A stretch of DNA of 64,000 bases, taken from the NCBI GenBank assembly GCA_002343685.1, contig DDRS01000017.1, positions 218,693 through 282,692 on the forward strand, written 5' to 3'. How positions within the stretch are numbered: position 1 is the first letter of the stretch; each line of letters starts with the position of its first letter. Shown piece by piece: positions 45,901 to 53,502 of this stretch. The position numbers and the translations under genes are program-made. The notes under the pieces are model-generated. The model did no database searches. It was not told the DNA's origin and saw only the letters and a program-made list of their open reading frames with translations. The DNA is from Thiobacillus denitrificans (lineage in GTDB: Bacteria; Pseudomonadota; Gammaproteobacteria; Burkholderiales; Thiobacillaceae).

Positions 45901-46173
45901 TTCATCAACGAGCAGGCGGCAGCCGGCATGGATTTCCAGGAAGCAGTGATCCAGGCCGGGGCCACCCGGGCCAAGCCCATCGTGCTGACCGGGCTGGCCG
46001 CCATGCTGGGCGCGTTCTTCATACTCGACGATCCGATTTTCTCCGGACTGGCGGTATCCTTGATTTTCGGCATTTTCGTCTCCACCTTGCTGACGCTGGT
46101 GGTGATTCCCGTGCTGTATTACGCTGCCAACTACCGTAAACATTCTTCACCGAAAGCAGGAGTTTCATCATGA
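42955..46173 (+). CDS. RND family efflux permease
   Basis: A 1072-residue RND pump with 12 membrane helices and two periplasmic loops. The proton-relay TM4 motif ILVDDAIVVVENIHRRM has the Asp-Asp of HAE-type pumps and lacks the HME signature, so a drug- or organic-type substrate is more likely than a metal ion. Periplasmic loop 1 begins PREEEPQINVTMANVFIPFPGASAKDVE, shortened here to its core. It is coupled to the DUF2892 gene by a 4-base overlap (ATGA). Grouping with rhodanese, Grx and Trx suggests a sulfur or thiol compound as cargo; that is inference. Confidence 0.92.
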   Translation: MGLSGRIARFFLTSQLTPLIALIAALLGLIAILVTPREEEPQINVTMANVFIPFPGASAKDVEALVATPAEQVLSQIAGIEHIYSVSKPGMAILTVQYLVGQDRTQALVRLYDTIQANRDWVSPELGVGEPIIKPLGIDDVPIVTVTLWTRDPNRGAYELEQAAHAAEIELKRISGTREVTTIGGPGRAVRVMMDPDRMAAFGITPKDIRDALQVSNAAQPSGTLVSNNQEILVQTGTFLTGADDVRQLVVGVAQGRPVYISDVASVTAGPDQPTRYVWHGPGAGGKNKADNGQTYPAVTLAISKKPGENAVDVARKVIARVNSLQNSVLPEGVEVSVTRNYGATADDKAKKLIQKLIFATASVVLLVLFAIGKREALIVGAAVLLTLAATLFASWAWGFTLNRVSLFALIFSIGILVDDAIVVVENIHRRMNLDHDGLEAIIPRAVDEVGGPTILATLTVIAALLPMAFVSGLMGPYMSPIPINASIGMVISLAIAFIVTPWLALKLIKQEAHGAHAASDNKLLALFRARLTPFLRGSEGKGARRKLWLGIGVAILLSVALPMVKLVILKMLPFDNKSEFQIIVDMPVGTPLEKTAQVLSEMGTAVAQVPEVTDYQAYAGTAAPINFNGLVRQYYLRSGPEVGDLQVNLLDKHDRDRKSHEIAQAIRPVVEAIARKHGADVKVVEVPPGPPVMSPIVAEIYGPDYDAQIQVAKQVRGVFEKTKGIVAIDDTVEDDAQRFVLRVLQNKAAVAGVAQKDIVAAMKMGLSGENVTPIHGSGAKYEIPVRITLPPERQSGLDDLLKLTVRGNDGNLVPLSELIEVMPSAREKTIYHKDLLPVVFVVGDTGGKLDSPLYGLFEMRGALKDKPLAQGGTLSEYFIHQPADPYTGFSLKWDGEWQVTYETFRDMGLAYAVGLILIYILVVAQFKSYLTPLVIMAPIPLTIIGVMPGHALLGAQFTATSMIGMIALAGIIVRNSILLVDFINEQAAAGMDFQEAVIQAGATRAKPIVLTGLAAMLGAFFILDDPIFSGLAVSLIFGIFVSTLLTLVVIPVLYYAANYRKHSSPKAGVSS

Positions 46174-46388
46174 CCGTTGAACGTATGGTCCGTATCATCG
46201 CCGGATTTTTCATCATGCTGTCGCTGGCATTGGCCCACTTTTCCGGCAGCGTCGACATGACCCACCTGTCGTGGCTGTGGTTCACCGCCTTCGTCGGCTT
46301 CAACCTGTTCCAGTCCGGCATCACCCGTTTCTGCCCGATGGACATCATGCTGAAGAAGGCGGGCGTCAAACCGGGCTGCGGACTGTAA
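46170..46388 (+). CDS. DUF2892 (YgaP-type) small membrane protein
   Basis: A 72-residue protein with two hydrophobic helices (about 8-26 and 33-52) and the family end motif FQSGITRFCPMDIMLKKAG. Cys55 lies in FCPM and Cys70 near the C-terminus. In E. coli YgaP this domain is fused to a rhodanese and forms the membrane part; here domain and rhodanese are adjacent genes. It overlaps the RND permease and lies 9 bases before the rhodanese, so the two act together with the pump. Confidence 0.88.
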   Translation: MTVERMVRIIAGFFIMLSLALAHFSGSVDMTHLSWLWFTAFVGFNLFQSGITRFCPMDIMLKKAGVKPGCGL

Positions 46389-46397
46389 GGAGGGGAC

Positions 46398-46811
46398 ATG
46401 GACATTCAATTCCTGCAGCAGAACTGGATGCTGGTGGCCGTGGCCGGCGTATCCGGCGCCATGCTGGTGTGGTCCTTCATCGGCGGCAAGCTCTCCGGCA
46501 TCGAGGAAGCCGACACGCTGAAAGCCACCCGCCTTTTCAACGACGACGCGCTGATCCTCGACGTGCGCGAAGACAAGGAATTTGCCACCGGCCACATTCC
46601 CAGGGCCAAGCACATTCCGCTCGGCCAGCTGTCCGGCCGTCTCCAGGAACTCGAGAAATTCAAGGCCAAACCCATCCTCGTCACCTGCCGTAGCGGCCAG
46701 CGCTCGGCGCGCGCCTGCAACCTGCTGAAAAAGGCCGGTTTCGAGACCGTGTACAACCAGGCGGGCGGCATCCTGGCGTGGGAACGCGCCAACCTGCCTG
46801 TCGCCAAGTAA
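46398..46811 (+). CDS. Membrane-anchored rhodanese-like sulfurtransferase (YibN-like)
   Basis: A sulfurtransferase of 137 residues. An N-terminal membrane helix (about 9-29) anchors a single rhodanese domain with active-site loop CRSGQRS (97-103), whose Cys97 carries the persulfide. The first gene of the rhodanese-grxC-secB-gpsA block that is conserved in E. coli as yibN-grxC-secB-gpsA. Here it follows DUF2892, so membrane and sulfurtransferase parts of a YgaP-like function are side by side. A good ribosome site (AGGAGGGG) precedes the ATG. Confidence 0.94.
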   Translation: MDIQFLQQNWMLVAVAGVSGAMLVWSFIGGKLSGIEEADTLKATRLFNDDALILDVREDKEFATGHIPRAKHIPLGQLSGRLQELEKFKAKPILVTCRSGQRSARACNLLKKAGFETVYNQAGGILAWERANLPVAK

Positions 46812-46830
46812 TCCCGAACAAGGAGGCCCC

Positions 46831-47094
46831 ATGGCCAAAGTCGTCATGTATTGCACCGCCGTCTGTCCATACTGCGTCGCCGCAGAGCGGCTGCTGAAGA
46901 GCCGCGGCGTCACCGAAATCGAAAAGATCCGCATCGATCTCGACCCGACCAAGCAGGAGGAAATGATGACGCGCACCGGCGGCCGTCGTACCGTCCCGCA
47001 GGTCTTCATCGGCGACACCCACGTCGGCGGCTTCGATGACACGTCCGCACTCGACGCCGCGGGCGAACTGGTGCCGCTGCTGAACCGCGCCTGA
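46831..47094 (+). CDS. grxC: Glutaredoxin 3
   Basis: A glutathione-dependent disulfide oxidoreductase of 87 residues. Active site CPYC at 12-15, preceded by an extra Cys8, and the glutathione-binding segment TVPQVFIGDTHVGGFDD follow the Grx3 pattern. It lies 19 bases after the rhodanese with a consensus AAGGAGG. The neighbourhood rhodanese-grxC-secB-gpsA is the ancestral one, with trxC and an SH3 gene inserted. Confidence 0.96.
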   Translation: MAKVVMYCTAVCPYCVAAERLLKSRGVTEIEKIRIDLDPTKQEEMMTRTGGRRTVPQVFIGDTHVGGFDDTSALDAAGELVPLLNRA

Positions 47095-47105
47095 GCGCGC
47101 CGCTT

Positions 47106-47130
47106 GCCGGAACACGCTTGAATTTCCGGC
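47106..47130 (+). repeat. 7-bp hairpin after grxC
   Basis: GCCGGAA (47106-47112), an 11-base loop and TTCCGGC (47124-47130). Just after the grxC stop and without a T-run, it may be a transcript boundary or a weak pause. Confidence 0.35.
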
Positions 47131-47141
47131 ATCGCCCCCCA

Positions 47142-47170
47142 CCTTGAAGCGAAGATCATTCGCTTCAAGG
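47142..47170 (+). promoter_or_regulatory. 12-bp perfect hairpin covering the trxC ribosome site
   Basis: CCTTGAAGCGAA (47142-47153), loop GATCA and TTCGCTTCAAGG (47159-47170) are exact inverted arms. The only Shine-Dalgarno candidate, CAAGG, is at the end of the second arm, 7 bases before the trxC ATG, so folding would block translation. No T-run follows. Confidence 0.6.
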
Positions 47171-47177
47171 ACTCCCG

Positions 47178-47606
47178 ATGGAACTTGCCTGCCCCCACTG
47201 CCTCGCCATCAACCGCGTGCCGGACGATCGGCTGTCCAACGGGCCCAAATGCGGTCAATGCGGCACGCCCTTGCTGCCGGGCAAACCCGTGGATCTCACC
47301 GCCGACACGTTCGACCGCTTCATCGCCAAGGCTGGACTGCCGGTACTGGTCGATTTCTGGGCCGGCTGGTGCGGCCCCTGCAAGATGATGGCGCCGGTCT
47401 TCCAGCAGGTGGCCGCCGAGGTGGGCACGCGTGTGCGCTTCGCCAAGGTCGATACCGAAGCCCATCCGCAGGTGTCGATGCGCCACCACATCAAAGGCAT
47501 CCCCAGCCTGATCCTGTTCCGGAATGGCGTCGAGGCCGCGCGCATCTCGGGTGCGATGGAAGCCCATGCGCTGAAACGCTGGCTGGCGTCGCAAGGCGTC
47601 CAATAA
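47178..47606 (+). CDS. trxC: Thioredoxin 2 (TrxC)
   Basis: A cytosolic thioredoxin of 142 residues with the TrxC-specific N-terminal zinc motif (Cys5, Cys8, Cys25, Cys28) and the active site WCGPC at 64-68. The start ATG lies behind a strong hairpin. It is inserted between grxC and secB relative to the E. coli order. TrxC in other bacteria is induced by oxidative stress; no OxyR site was recognised here. Confidence 0.95.
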   Translation: MELACPHCLAINRVPDDRLSNGPKCGQCGTPLLPGKPVDLTADTFDRFIAKAGLPVLVDFWAGWCGPCKMMAPVFQQVAAEVGTRVRFAKVDTEAHPQVSMRHHIKGIPSLILFRNGVEAARISGAMEAHALKRWLASQGVQ

Positions 47607-47682
47607 GGTTGCGAAGCAGGTCCCGTCATCGCGCGGCAGATTCATGGAGGCGACTTAAAGCCCGTGTAAAATAGGCCCATCC

Positions 47683-47710
47683 CCGGAGCGCAGGCTCCGG
47701 TTTTCTTATT
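47683..47710 (+). terminator. Terminator-like hairpin in the secB leader
   Basis: CCGGAGC (47683-47689), loop GCAG and GCTCCGG (47694-47700) then TTTTCTTATT. It has the form of an intrinsic terminator but lies only 13 bases before the secB ATG. A -10-like TAAAAT (47667-47672) just upstream would start transcription a few bases before the hairpin. It ends the trxC transcript or attenuates secB. Confidence 0.75.
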
Positions 47711-47722
47711 CAGGGAGACATC

Positions 47723-48178
47723 ATGGCCGACGCGCAACAACCCGTATTCAACATCGAAAAGCTCTACGTCAAGGATCTGTCGGTGGAAGTGCCCAACGCA
47801 CCTGCCATCTACCTGGAGCGCGAAGCCCCGCAGATCGACGTCAACATGTCAACCGAAAGCCGCGCACTCGGCGAAGACCTGTACCACGCCAGCATCACCG
47901 TCACCGTCACCGCCAAGACCGGCGACAAGACCATGTTCCTGGTCGAATGCACCCAGGCCGGCATCTTCCGCATCGAACACGTGCCGCAGGACCAGCTGCC
48001 CATGGTGCTGGGCATCGGCTGCCCAAACATCGTCTTCCCCTATCTGCGCGAGACCGTGTCCGACGTGGTGATCCGCGCCGGCTTCCCGCCGCTGCTGCTC
48101 AATCCGGTCAACTTCGAAGCCCTGTTCCTGCAGCAACAGCAGGCGCAGCAGCAGGCCGCGCCGGCGCAAACCCATTGA
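47723..48178 (+). CDS. secB: Protein-export chaperone SecB
   Basis: A cytosolic tetrameric chaperone that keeps preproteins unfolded and hands them to SecA. It has 151 residues. The family motifs are visible: FNIEKLYVKDLSVEVPNAP near the start, and PNIVFPYLRETVSDVVIRAGFPPLLLNPVNF with short-cut parts here. The C-terminus is Gln-rich (LQQQQAQQQAA). GGGAG stands 6 bases before the ATG. It is in the conserved grxC-secB-gpsA neighbourhood. Confidence 0.97.
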   Translation: MADAQQPVFNIEKLYVKDLSVEVPNAPAIYLEREAPQIDVNMSTESRALGEDLYHASITVTVTAKTGDKTMFLVECTQAGIFRIEHVPQDQLPMVLGIGCPNIVFPYLRETVSDVVIRAGFPPLLLNPVNFEALFLQQQQAQQQAAPAQTH

Positions 48179-48185
48179 AGCGGAC

Positions 48186-48647
48186 GTGCTGACCGTGCGA
48201 CGGTTTCGCGCCGGCCTGTTGCTCGCAGGCAGCCTGCTGTTTGCACTGGCGGATCCGGCCAGCGCACTGGAATACCGCAGCACCGGACATGCCGCCGTGC
48301 TGTACGACGCCCCCTCGACCGCAGCCGGCAAGCTGGCCGTTGCGGGGAGCGGCCTGCCGCTCGAAGTCGTCGTCGACACCGCGGCCTGGGTCAAGGTGCG
48401 CGACTACACCGGCCGGCTGGCATGGATCGAGAAATCAGCCCTCGACGGTCCCCGGAGCGTGATCGTCAAGACTGAAACCGGCACCGTCCGGCAACAGCCG
48501 CGGACCGATGCCGCCCCCGTGTTTCGTGCCACACGCGGCGTGCTGCTCGACGTCACCGGCCAACCCGACGCCACCGGCTGGCTGCCAGTCAAACATGCCA
48601 ACGGCCTGACCGGCTGGATATTGATGCAAGAGGTCTGGGGGCAATGA
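48186..48647 (+). CDS. Secreted SH3-domain protein
   Basis: A 153-residue protein with a signal peptide (LLLAGSLLFALADPASA) followed by two bacterial SH3-like repeats (about 30-85 and 95-150), each with a glycine and Trp pattern (WVKVRDYTGRLAWIEKSAL; WLPVKHANGLTGWILMQEVWG). It starts at a GTG 8 bases after secB and overlaps the gpsA ATG (ATGA). Such periplasmic SH3b proteins often bind peptidoglycan or assist amidases; its exact role is unknown. Confidence 0.85.
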   Translation: MLTVRRFRAGLLLAGSLLFALADPASALEYRSTGHAAVLYDAPSTAAGKLAVAGSGLPLEVVVDTAAWVKVRDYTGRLAWIEKSALDGPRSVIVKTETGTVRQQPRTDAAPVFRATRGVLLDVTGQPDATGWLPVKHANGLTGWILMQEVWGQ

Positions 48648-49630
48648 AGCTGTCGGTACTGGGTGCCGGCGCATGGGGCACCGCGCTGGCAGCCAGCTGG
48701 GCTCCCCACCATACCGTCACCCTGTGGGGACGCAATGCGGCTGAACTCGACGCCATGCGTACGACCCGCGTCAATGCACGCTATCTGGCTGACTGCCGAT
48801 TACCGGAGGCGCTGCACTTCAATCCCGATCTCGGCTCCGCCGTCGAGGCGGCCGACCTCATCGTCCTCGCCGTCCCCAGCGGCGGCCTGCGCCCGACGCT
48901 GGCCGCCCTGGCCACCCGTGCCAACCTGCCGCCGCTGATCTGGGTCAGCAAAGGCTTCGAGCCCGGCAGCCGGAAATTGCCCCATCAACTCGTCGCCGAG
49001 CTGCTCCCCACGCACGCTCAAACCGGCGTGCTGTCGGGCCCCAGCTTTGCCCAGGAAGTTGCGCAGGGCTATCCCACCGCACTTACGCTGGCCTGCCACG
49101 ACACCGCGCTGGCACAACATCTGGCTGAGAGCCTGTCGGGCCAGCGCCTGCGCATCTATGCGCATGACGATGTCATCGGCGTCGAACTCGGCGGCGCGCT
49201 GAAAAATGTCATGGCGATTGCCGCCGGCATCTGCGATGGCCTGCAGCTTGGCCACAACGCCCGCGCCGCACTGATCACCCGCGGCCTCGCCGAAATGACC
49301 CGCCTCGGCGTCAAGCTCGGCGGCCACTTCGAAACCTTTATGGGCTTGTCGGGCCTCGGCGATCTGATTCTCACCACAACCGGCGATCTGTCGCGCAACC
49401 GCCAGGTCGGCCTGCGGCTTGCCCGCGGCCTCCCGCTCGATGCCATCCTCCGCGAACTTGGCCATGTGGCCGAAGGCGTCACCACCGCACGCGAAGTCGC
49501 CGCACTGGCCGACGAACTCGGCGTAGATATGCCGGTCGCCCATACTGTCTACCAGGTATTGTTCGATGGCATGCCTGCCGCTCATGCGGTCGACACCCTG
49601 CTGAACCGGGAAATCAAGACCGAGTTTTAA
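48644..49630 (+). CDS. gpsA: NAD(P)-dependent glycerol-3-phosphate dehydrogenase
   Basis: Makes sn-glycerol 3-phosphate for phospholipid synthesis. It has 328 residues. The N-terminal Rossmann loop GAGAWGTALA (7-16) is followed by the substrate domain with the catalytic Lys in VELGGALKNVMAIAAGI (near 183-199) and the Thr/Asn motifs GLSGLGDLILT and SRNRQVG. It overlaps the SH3 gene and follows secB, as in many proteobacteria. A 194-base spacer to the next gene holds no clear terminator. Confidence 0.97.
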   Translation: MKLSVLGAGAWGTALAASWAPHHTVTLWGRNAAELDAMRTTRVNARYLADCRLPEALHFNPDLGSAVEAADLIVLAVPSGGLRPTLAALATRANLPPLIWVSKGFEPGSRKLPHQLVAELLPTHAQTGVLSGPSFAQEVAQGYPTALTLACHDTALAQHLAESLSGQRLRIYAHDDVIGVELGGALKNVMAIAAGICDGLQLGHNARAALITRGLAEMTRLGVKLGGHFETFMGLSGLGDLILTTTGDLSRNRQVGLRLARGLPLDAILRELGHVAEGVTTAREVAALADELGVDMPVAHTVYQVLFDGMPAAHAVDTLLNREIKTEF

Positions 49631-49824
49631 AGCGCCGGCCTCACGCCTTTCGAAAGCCACCTCGCCTGTATCGCAGGCAGAATCGACCCGACGCCCACCT
49701 TAAAACGGCGCTTGTCGTAGTGCAGGCGCCCGGCTACAGTCCATTTAACAATGTCCGTTACACATCGGACAGGCTGCCTCACAACACAACGAACAAAGGA
49801 TTCGCCCCCTAGGCCTCCATCAGC

Positions 49825-52800
49825 ATGAGCAGCTCCGTCAAACCGCTATCCAAGAACGACCCCAGACCTCTGCGCGGCCTGTTCTATGCCTTGATCGGGT
49901 TCTTCGTGCTGGCTTATTTCATCGCCGTTACCCGGCATTGGTTCGATGCGAAACGGGATATCGAGGCGCAATTGCGTTATTTCAACAGCATCCTGGTGCA
50001 GAACACGCGCACCACGTTGAAAAACTATGAACTGGTCCTGCGCGGCCTGGGTAGCGAACTCATCGCCCAGGGCGCTTTGCAATCACCCTCCCGCGGGCGC
50101 GAACTCATCGAGCGCATGAAATCGATCGACCCGGGCATGGCCGGGTTGGGGCTGGCCAGGCCCGATGGACAACTCATCCTGGTCAGCGGCGTCCCGGATG
50201 GCAAACCCTTACCCAACCTGCTGAGCCAACCCGAAACCCGCGACAGTTTCATCGCCTGTATCCGTTCCGGCCATATCCAGCTCGGCCGGCCGTACTACAT
50301 GAAAGCCTTGAATCTCTGGGTAAACCCGGTGCGGGTGCCCATTCTCGATTCGCAGGGGCGGCTGGTGGCAGTCATGACGGCCGGGTATTCGATCGAGGGC
50401 GGTACCACTTTGTGGGCGCACACGACCCTGCCGCCCGAGATCCAGATGGGGCTGTTGCGCGACGACCATTACCTGCAATATTTCTATCCGCTGCCCGCGG
50501 GCGAACCACGCGCCACGATCCAACGTACATATGGCCAGCCGGTCTCGCCGGAAACCCTTCGCCAGCTTGCCGCAGCCAAGCGCGAACGCGGCGCGATGAG
50601 TATCAATCTTCCGCGTAATCAGGGACGCCATTATCTCGTCTACGAACGCATAGACGAGTATGGCCTGCTGGCCGGCTCGCTGATTCCCTGGCATGCCATC
50701 GTATACAACTGGCTGCAGCGGCTGCTGTTGGCCAGCCTGCTGCTCATCGTCTTCCTGCTGGGCGGCACATGGATCTATCGGCGCTCACTGGCACGCCAGA
50801 TCGAGTCCGACGCAGCCGTCGCGCATCTTTCCGCCTGGCAACAGGCCGTCTTGGACAGTGCCGATTACAGCATCATCTCCACCGATACCGCCGGCATCAT
50901 TGTCAGCTTCAATGCGGCAGCCCAGCGCATGCTCGGGTATGCCGCGGACGAGGTGATCGGCAAGCAGACGCCGGCCCTCTTCCACGACACGGACGAAATA
51001 CGTCAGCACGCGGCAGCGCTCACCCAGGAACTGGGCGAACCGATCCAGCCCGGATTTGACGTCTTTGTCGCCAAGGCCAGGCGCGGTCAATCCGAGGAAC
51101 GCGAGTGGGCCTACCTGCGGAAGGATGGGGGCCGTATTCCTGTGTGGTTATCCGTCACGCCCTTGCATGCCCCGGATGGCAGGATCGAAGGCTTCATGGG
51201 AATCGCAGCGGATCTGTCTGCGCAAAAGCAGACCCAGGCCAGTCTGCGCGACAGCCAGGCGCGCTATCGCACCCTGTTCGAACGTGCGGGCGACAGCATC
51301 TTCCTGATGAAGGGGGAATACTTCGTGGATTGCAATCCGGCCACGCTGGAGATGTTCGGCTGCACGCGCGAGCAGATCGTCGGCACCACGCCTTATCGGT
51401 ATTCCCCCGAGTTCCAGCCGGATGGCCGCCTATCCAAGACCAAGGCGCAGGAGAAAATCACGGCGGCCTTCGACGGTGAAACCCAGTTCTTCGAATGGCG
51501 CCACCAACGTTACGATGGCTCGCCCTTCGATGCGGAAGTGACCCTGAACATCGTCACGATCGGGGACGAACCGCACATCCTGGCGACCGTGCGCGACATC
51601 AGCGAACGCAAGAAAGCCGAGGCCGAATTGATGCTGTCGCGCCAGGCGCTGATCGAACGCAACGAACATCTGCGTCTCATCAACCAGTTGTCCAACCGCC
51701 TGCACGCCTCCCTGAAACTGGACGCGATCCTCCAGGAAACCATGGAGGCCCTGCTCGGCCTCAGCCATGCGCCGAGTATCGCGATCTATCTGCTGTCTGC
51801 GGATGCCGCCCGGTTGGACTTGGTGGCCCATCGCGGTTTCGAGGAGCGGATATTGCGGCTGATCGTCAATCTGCCCGTAGCGGGAAGCCACAGCGGCCAG
51901 GCGGTGACTCAAAAGCGCTTGCTGGCCAGCAACGATCTTTCCCACGACGACCGTGTTCCGACTGATCTGAAGAATGTTTTGATAGCGGCGAATCTGAACT
52001 CGGCACTCATCATTCCCATGATTTATCACGAGCAGGCACTGGGCTGCATCAATCTGGCATACCGTGAGCAGCGGACCTTCAGCGATGTGGAACTGGAAAC
52101 CTTGAACGCCTTCAGCAATACCGTCGCCTTGGCCATCGCCAATTCGCGCCATGTCGTCAGCCTGGGCTTCCAGGCCAAACACGACAGTCTCACCGCTTTG
52201 CCCAATCGCTCGGTCCTGCATGAGGAATTCGCAGCCCGGATCGAGCAGGCTCCCGACGGGCTGACCGCACTCCTGCTGCTGGATCTGGATCACTTCAAGG
52301 AAATCAATGACACCCTGGGCCACCACGTTGGCGATCACCTGCTGACGCATATCGGCCCGCGGCTGCAAGACGCCCTGTCTGGCACGCATGCCCTGGTTTG
52401 TCGCCTGGGTGGAGATGAATTCGCCGTACTGCTCACGGGACTGCATGACAAAAGCGATGCCGTCACGCTGGCCAAACATGTGACGACGGTGCTGCGCAGG
52501 CCTTTTATGGTGGATGGCATGGCCTTGCAGGTTGGCGTCAGCGTGGGCGTGGCGTACCACCCGGAACACGGCGAGAGTAGCCATGCGCTGTTGCGGGCGG
52601 CGGATGTGGCCATGTATCAGGCGAAGACGCTGACGGCTGGTGTCGTGGTCTACGACCGCAGTTTCGACAATTACAGCCCGGACCGTCTCGCCCTCGCCAG
52701 CGAACTGGTGCAGGCGGTCCAAGGCGGGGAGTTGGTGCTTCACTACCAACCCAAGCTGGACATTGCGAGCGGACAGATCACCGGTTTCGAGGCGCTGGTG

Positions 52801-53502
52801 CGCTGGCAGAACCCCCGTCGCGGTCTGCTGTATCCCGGCGCCTTCATCCATCTGGTGGAAATGAACGACGTCATCCACCCTTTTACGACCGCCATCATGG
52901 ATCTGGCGCTGGCGGACAAACGGCGCCTGCACGACCTGGGGTATACACAACCCGTGGCCATCAATCTTTCCGTACGCAACCTGATGGACGCCCACTACGT
53001 GACCCGGCTTGCGGATGCCATCACCCGGCATGGCATCCCAGAACGGGAAGTCGAGCTGGAACTGACCGAGACCGCCCTGATGCACGACCCGGACAGCTCG
53101 GTCGCGTTGCTGCAGGAAATCGCGGCCATGGGCGTGAACATCGCCGTCGACGATTTCGGCACAGGCTATTCCTCCCTGGCCTATCTGAGGCGCCTCCCGC
53201 TCAGCGCCCTGAAGATCGATCGCTCATTCGTCATGGGCATGAACGGCAACACCCAGGACGCGATCATCGTACGGTCCACAGTCGCCCTGGCCCATAGCCT
53301 GGGGCTGCGCGTCATCGCGGAAGGCGTGGAGGATGCGGAAACCCTGGCCCTGCTGGCCAGCATGGGATGCGAGCAAGCCCAAGGCTATCACCTGAGCCGG
53401 CCTCTTCCCCTGGACGAGCTGCTCGTCTGGCTGCAGCAGGCTCGCTGCAAGCAGGATGCCCCGATTATCGACCAAACATCCGCGAGCAGGCAGCCAGGCT
53501 AG
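49825..53502 (+). CDS. Membrane-bound diguanylate cyclase/phosphodiesterase (GGDEF-EAL)
   Basis: A 1225-residue sensor. An N-terminal membrane helix (about 22-40), a periplasmic ligand-binding dCache-like region (about 45-285) and a second helix (about 290-318) are followed by two PAS domains (about 335-445 and 475-595), a GAF domain (about 610-770), a GGDEF domain with intact RLGGDEF (860-866) and an EAL domain with intact FEALVRW (Glu989) and DDFGTGYSSL. Both catalytic motifs look functional, so the protein may make and break c-di-GMP. Its stop overlaps the convergent chemoreceptor gene by 4 bases. The ligand is unknown. Confidence 0.93.
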   Translation: MSSSVKPLSKNDPRPLRGLFYALIGFFVLAYFIAVTRHWFDAKRDIEAQLRYFNSILVQNTRTTLKNYELVLRGLGSELIAQGALQSPSRGRELIERMKSIDPGMAGLGLARPDGQLILVSGVPDGKPLPNLLSQPETRDSFIACIRSGHIQLGRPYYMKALNLWVNPVRVPILDSQGRLVAVMTAGYSIEGGTTLWAHTTLPPEIQMGLLRDDHYLQYFYPLPAGEPRATIQRTYGQPVSPETLRQLAAAKRERGAMSINLPRNQGRHYLVYERIDEYGLLAGSLIPWHAIVYNWLQRLLLASLLLIVFLLGGTWIYRRSLARQIESDAAVAHLSAWQQAVLDSADYSIISTDTAGIIVSFNAAAQRMLGYAADEVIGKQTPALFHDTDEIRQHAAALTQELGEPIQPGFDVFVAKARRGQSEEREWAYLRKDGGRIPVWLSVTPLHAPDGRIEGFMGIAADLSAQKQTQASLRDSQARYRTLFERAGDSIFLMKGEYFVDCNPATLEMFGCTREQIVGTTPYRYSPEFQPDGRLSKTKAQEKITAAFDGETQFFEWRHQRYDGSPFDAEVTLNIVTIGDEPHILATVRDISERKKAEAELMLSRQALIERNEHLRLINQLSNRLHASLKLDAILQETMEALLGLSHAPSIAIYLLSADAARLDLVAHRGFEERILRLIVNLPVAGSHSGQAVTQKRLLASNDLSHDDRVPTDLKNVLIAANLNSALIIPMIYHEQALGCINLAYREQRTFSDVELETLNAFSNTVALAIANSRHVVSLGFQAKHDSLTALPNRSVLHEEFAARIEQAPDGLTALLLLDLDHFKEINDTLGHHVGDHLLTHIGPRLQDALSGTHALVCRLGGDEFAVLLTGLHDKSDAVTLAKHVTTVLRRPFMVDGMALQVGVSVGVAYHPEHGESSHALLRAADVAMYQAKTLTAGVVVYDRSFDNYSPDRLALASELVQAVQGGELVLHYQPKLDIASGQITGFEALVRWQNPRRGLLYPGAFIHLVEMNDVIHPFTTAIMDLALADKRRLHDLGYTQPVAINLSVRNLMDAHYVTRLADAITRHGIPEREVELELTETALMHDPDSSVALLQEIAAMGVNIAVDDFGTGYSSLAYLRRLPLSALKIDRSFVMGMNGNTQDAIIVRSTVALAHSLGLRVIAEGVEDAETLALLASMGCEQAQGYHLSRPLPLDELLVWLQQARCKQDAPIIDQTSASRQPG

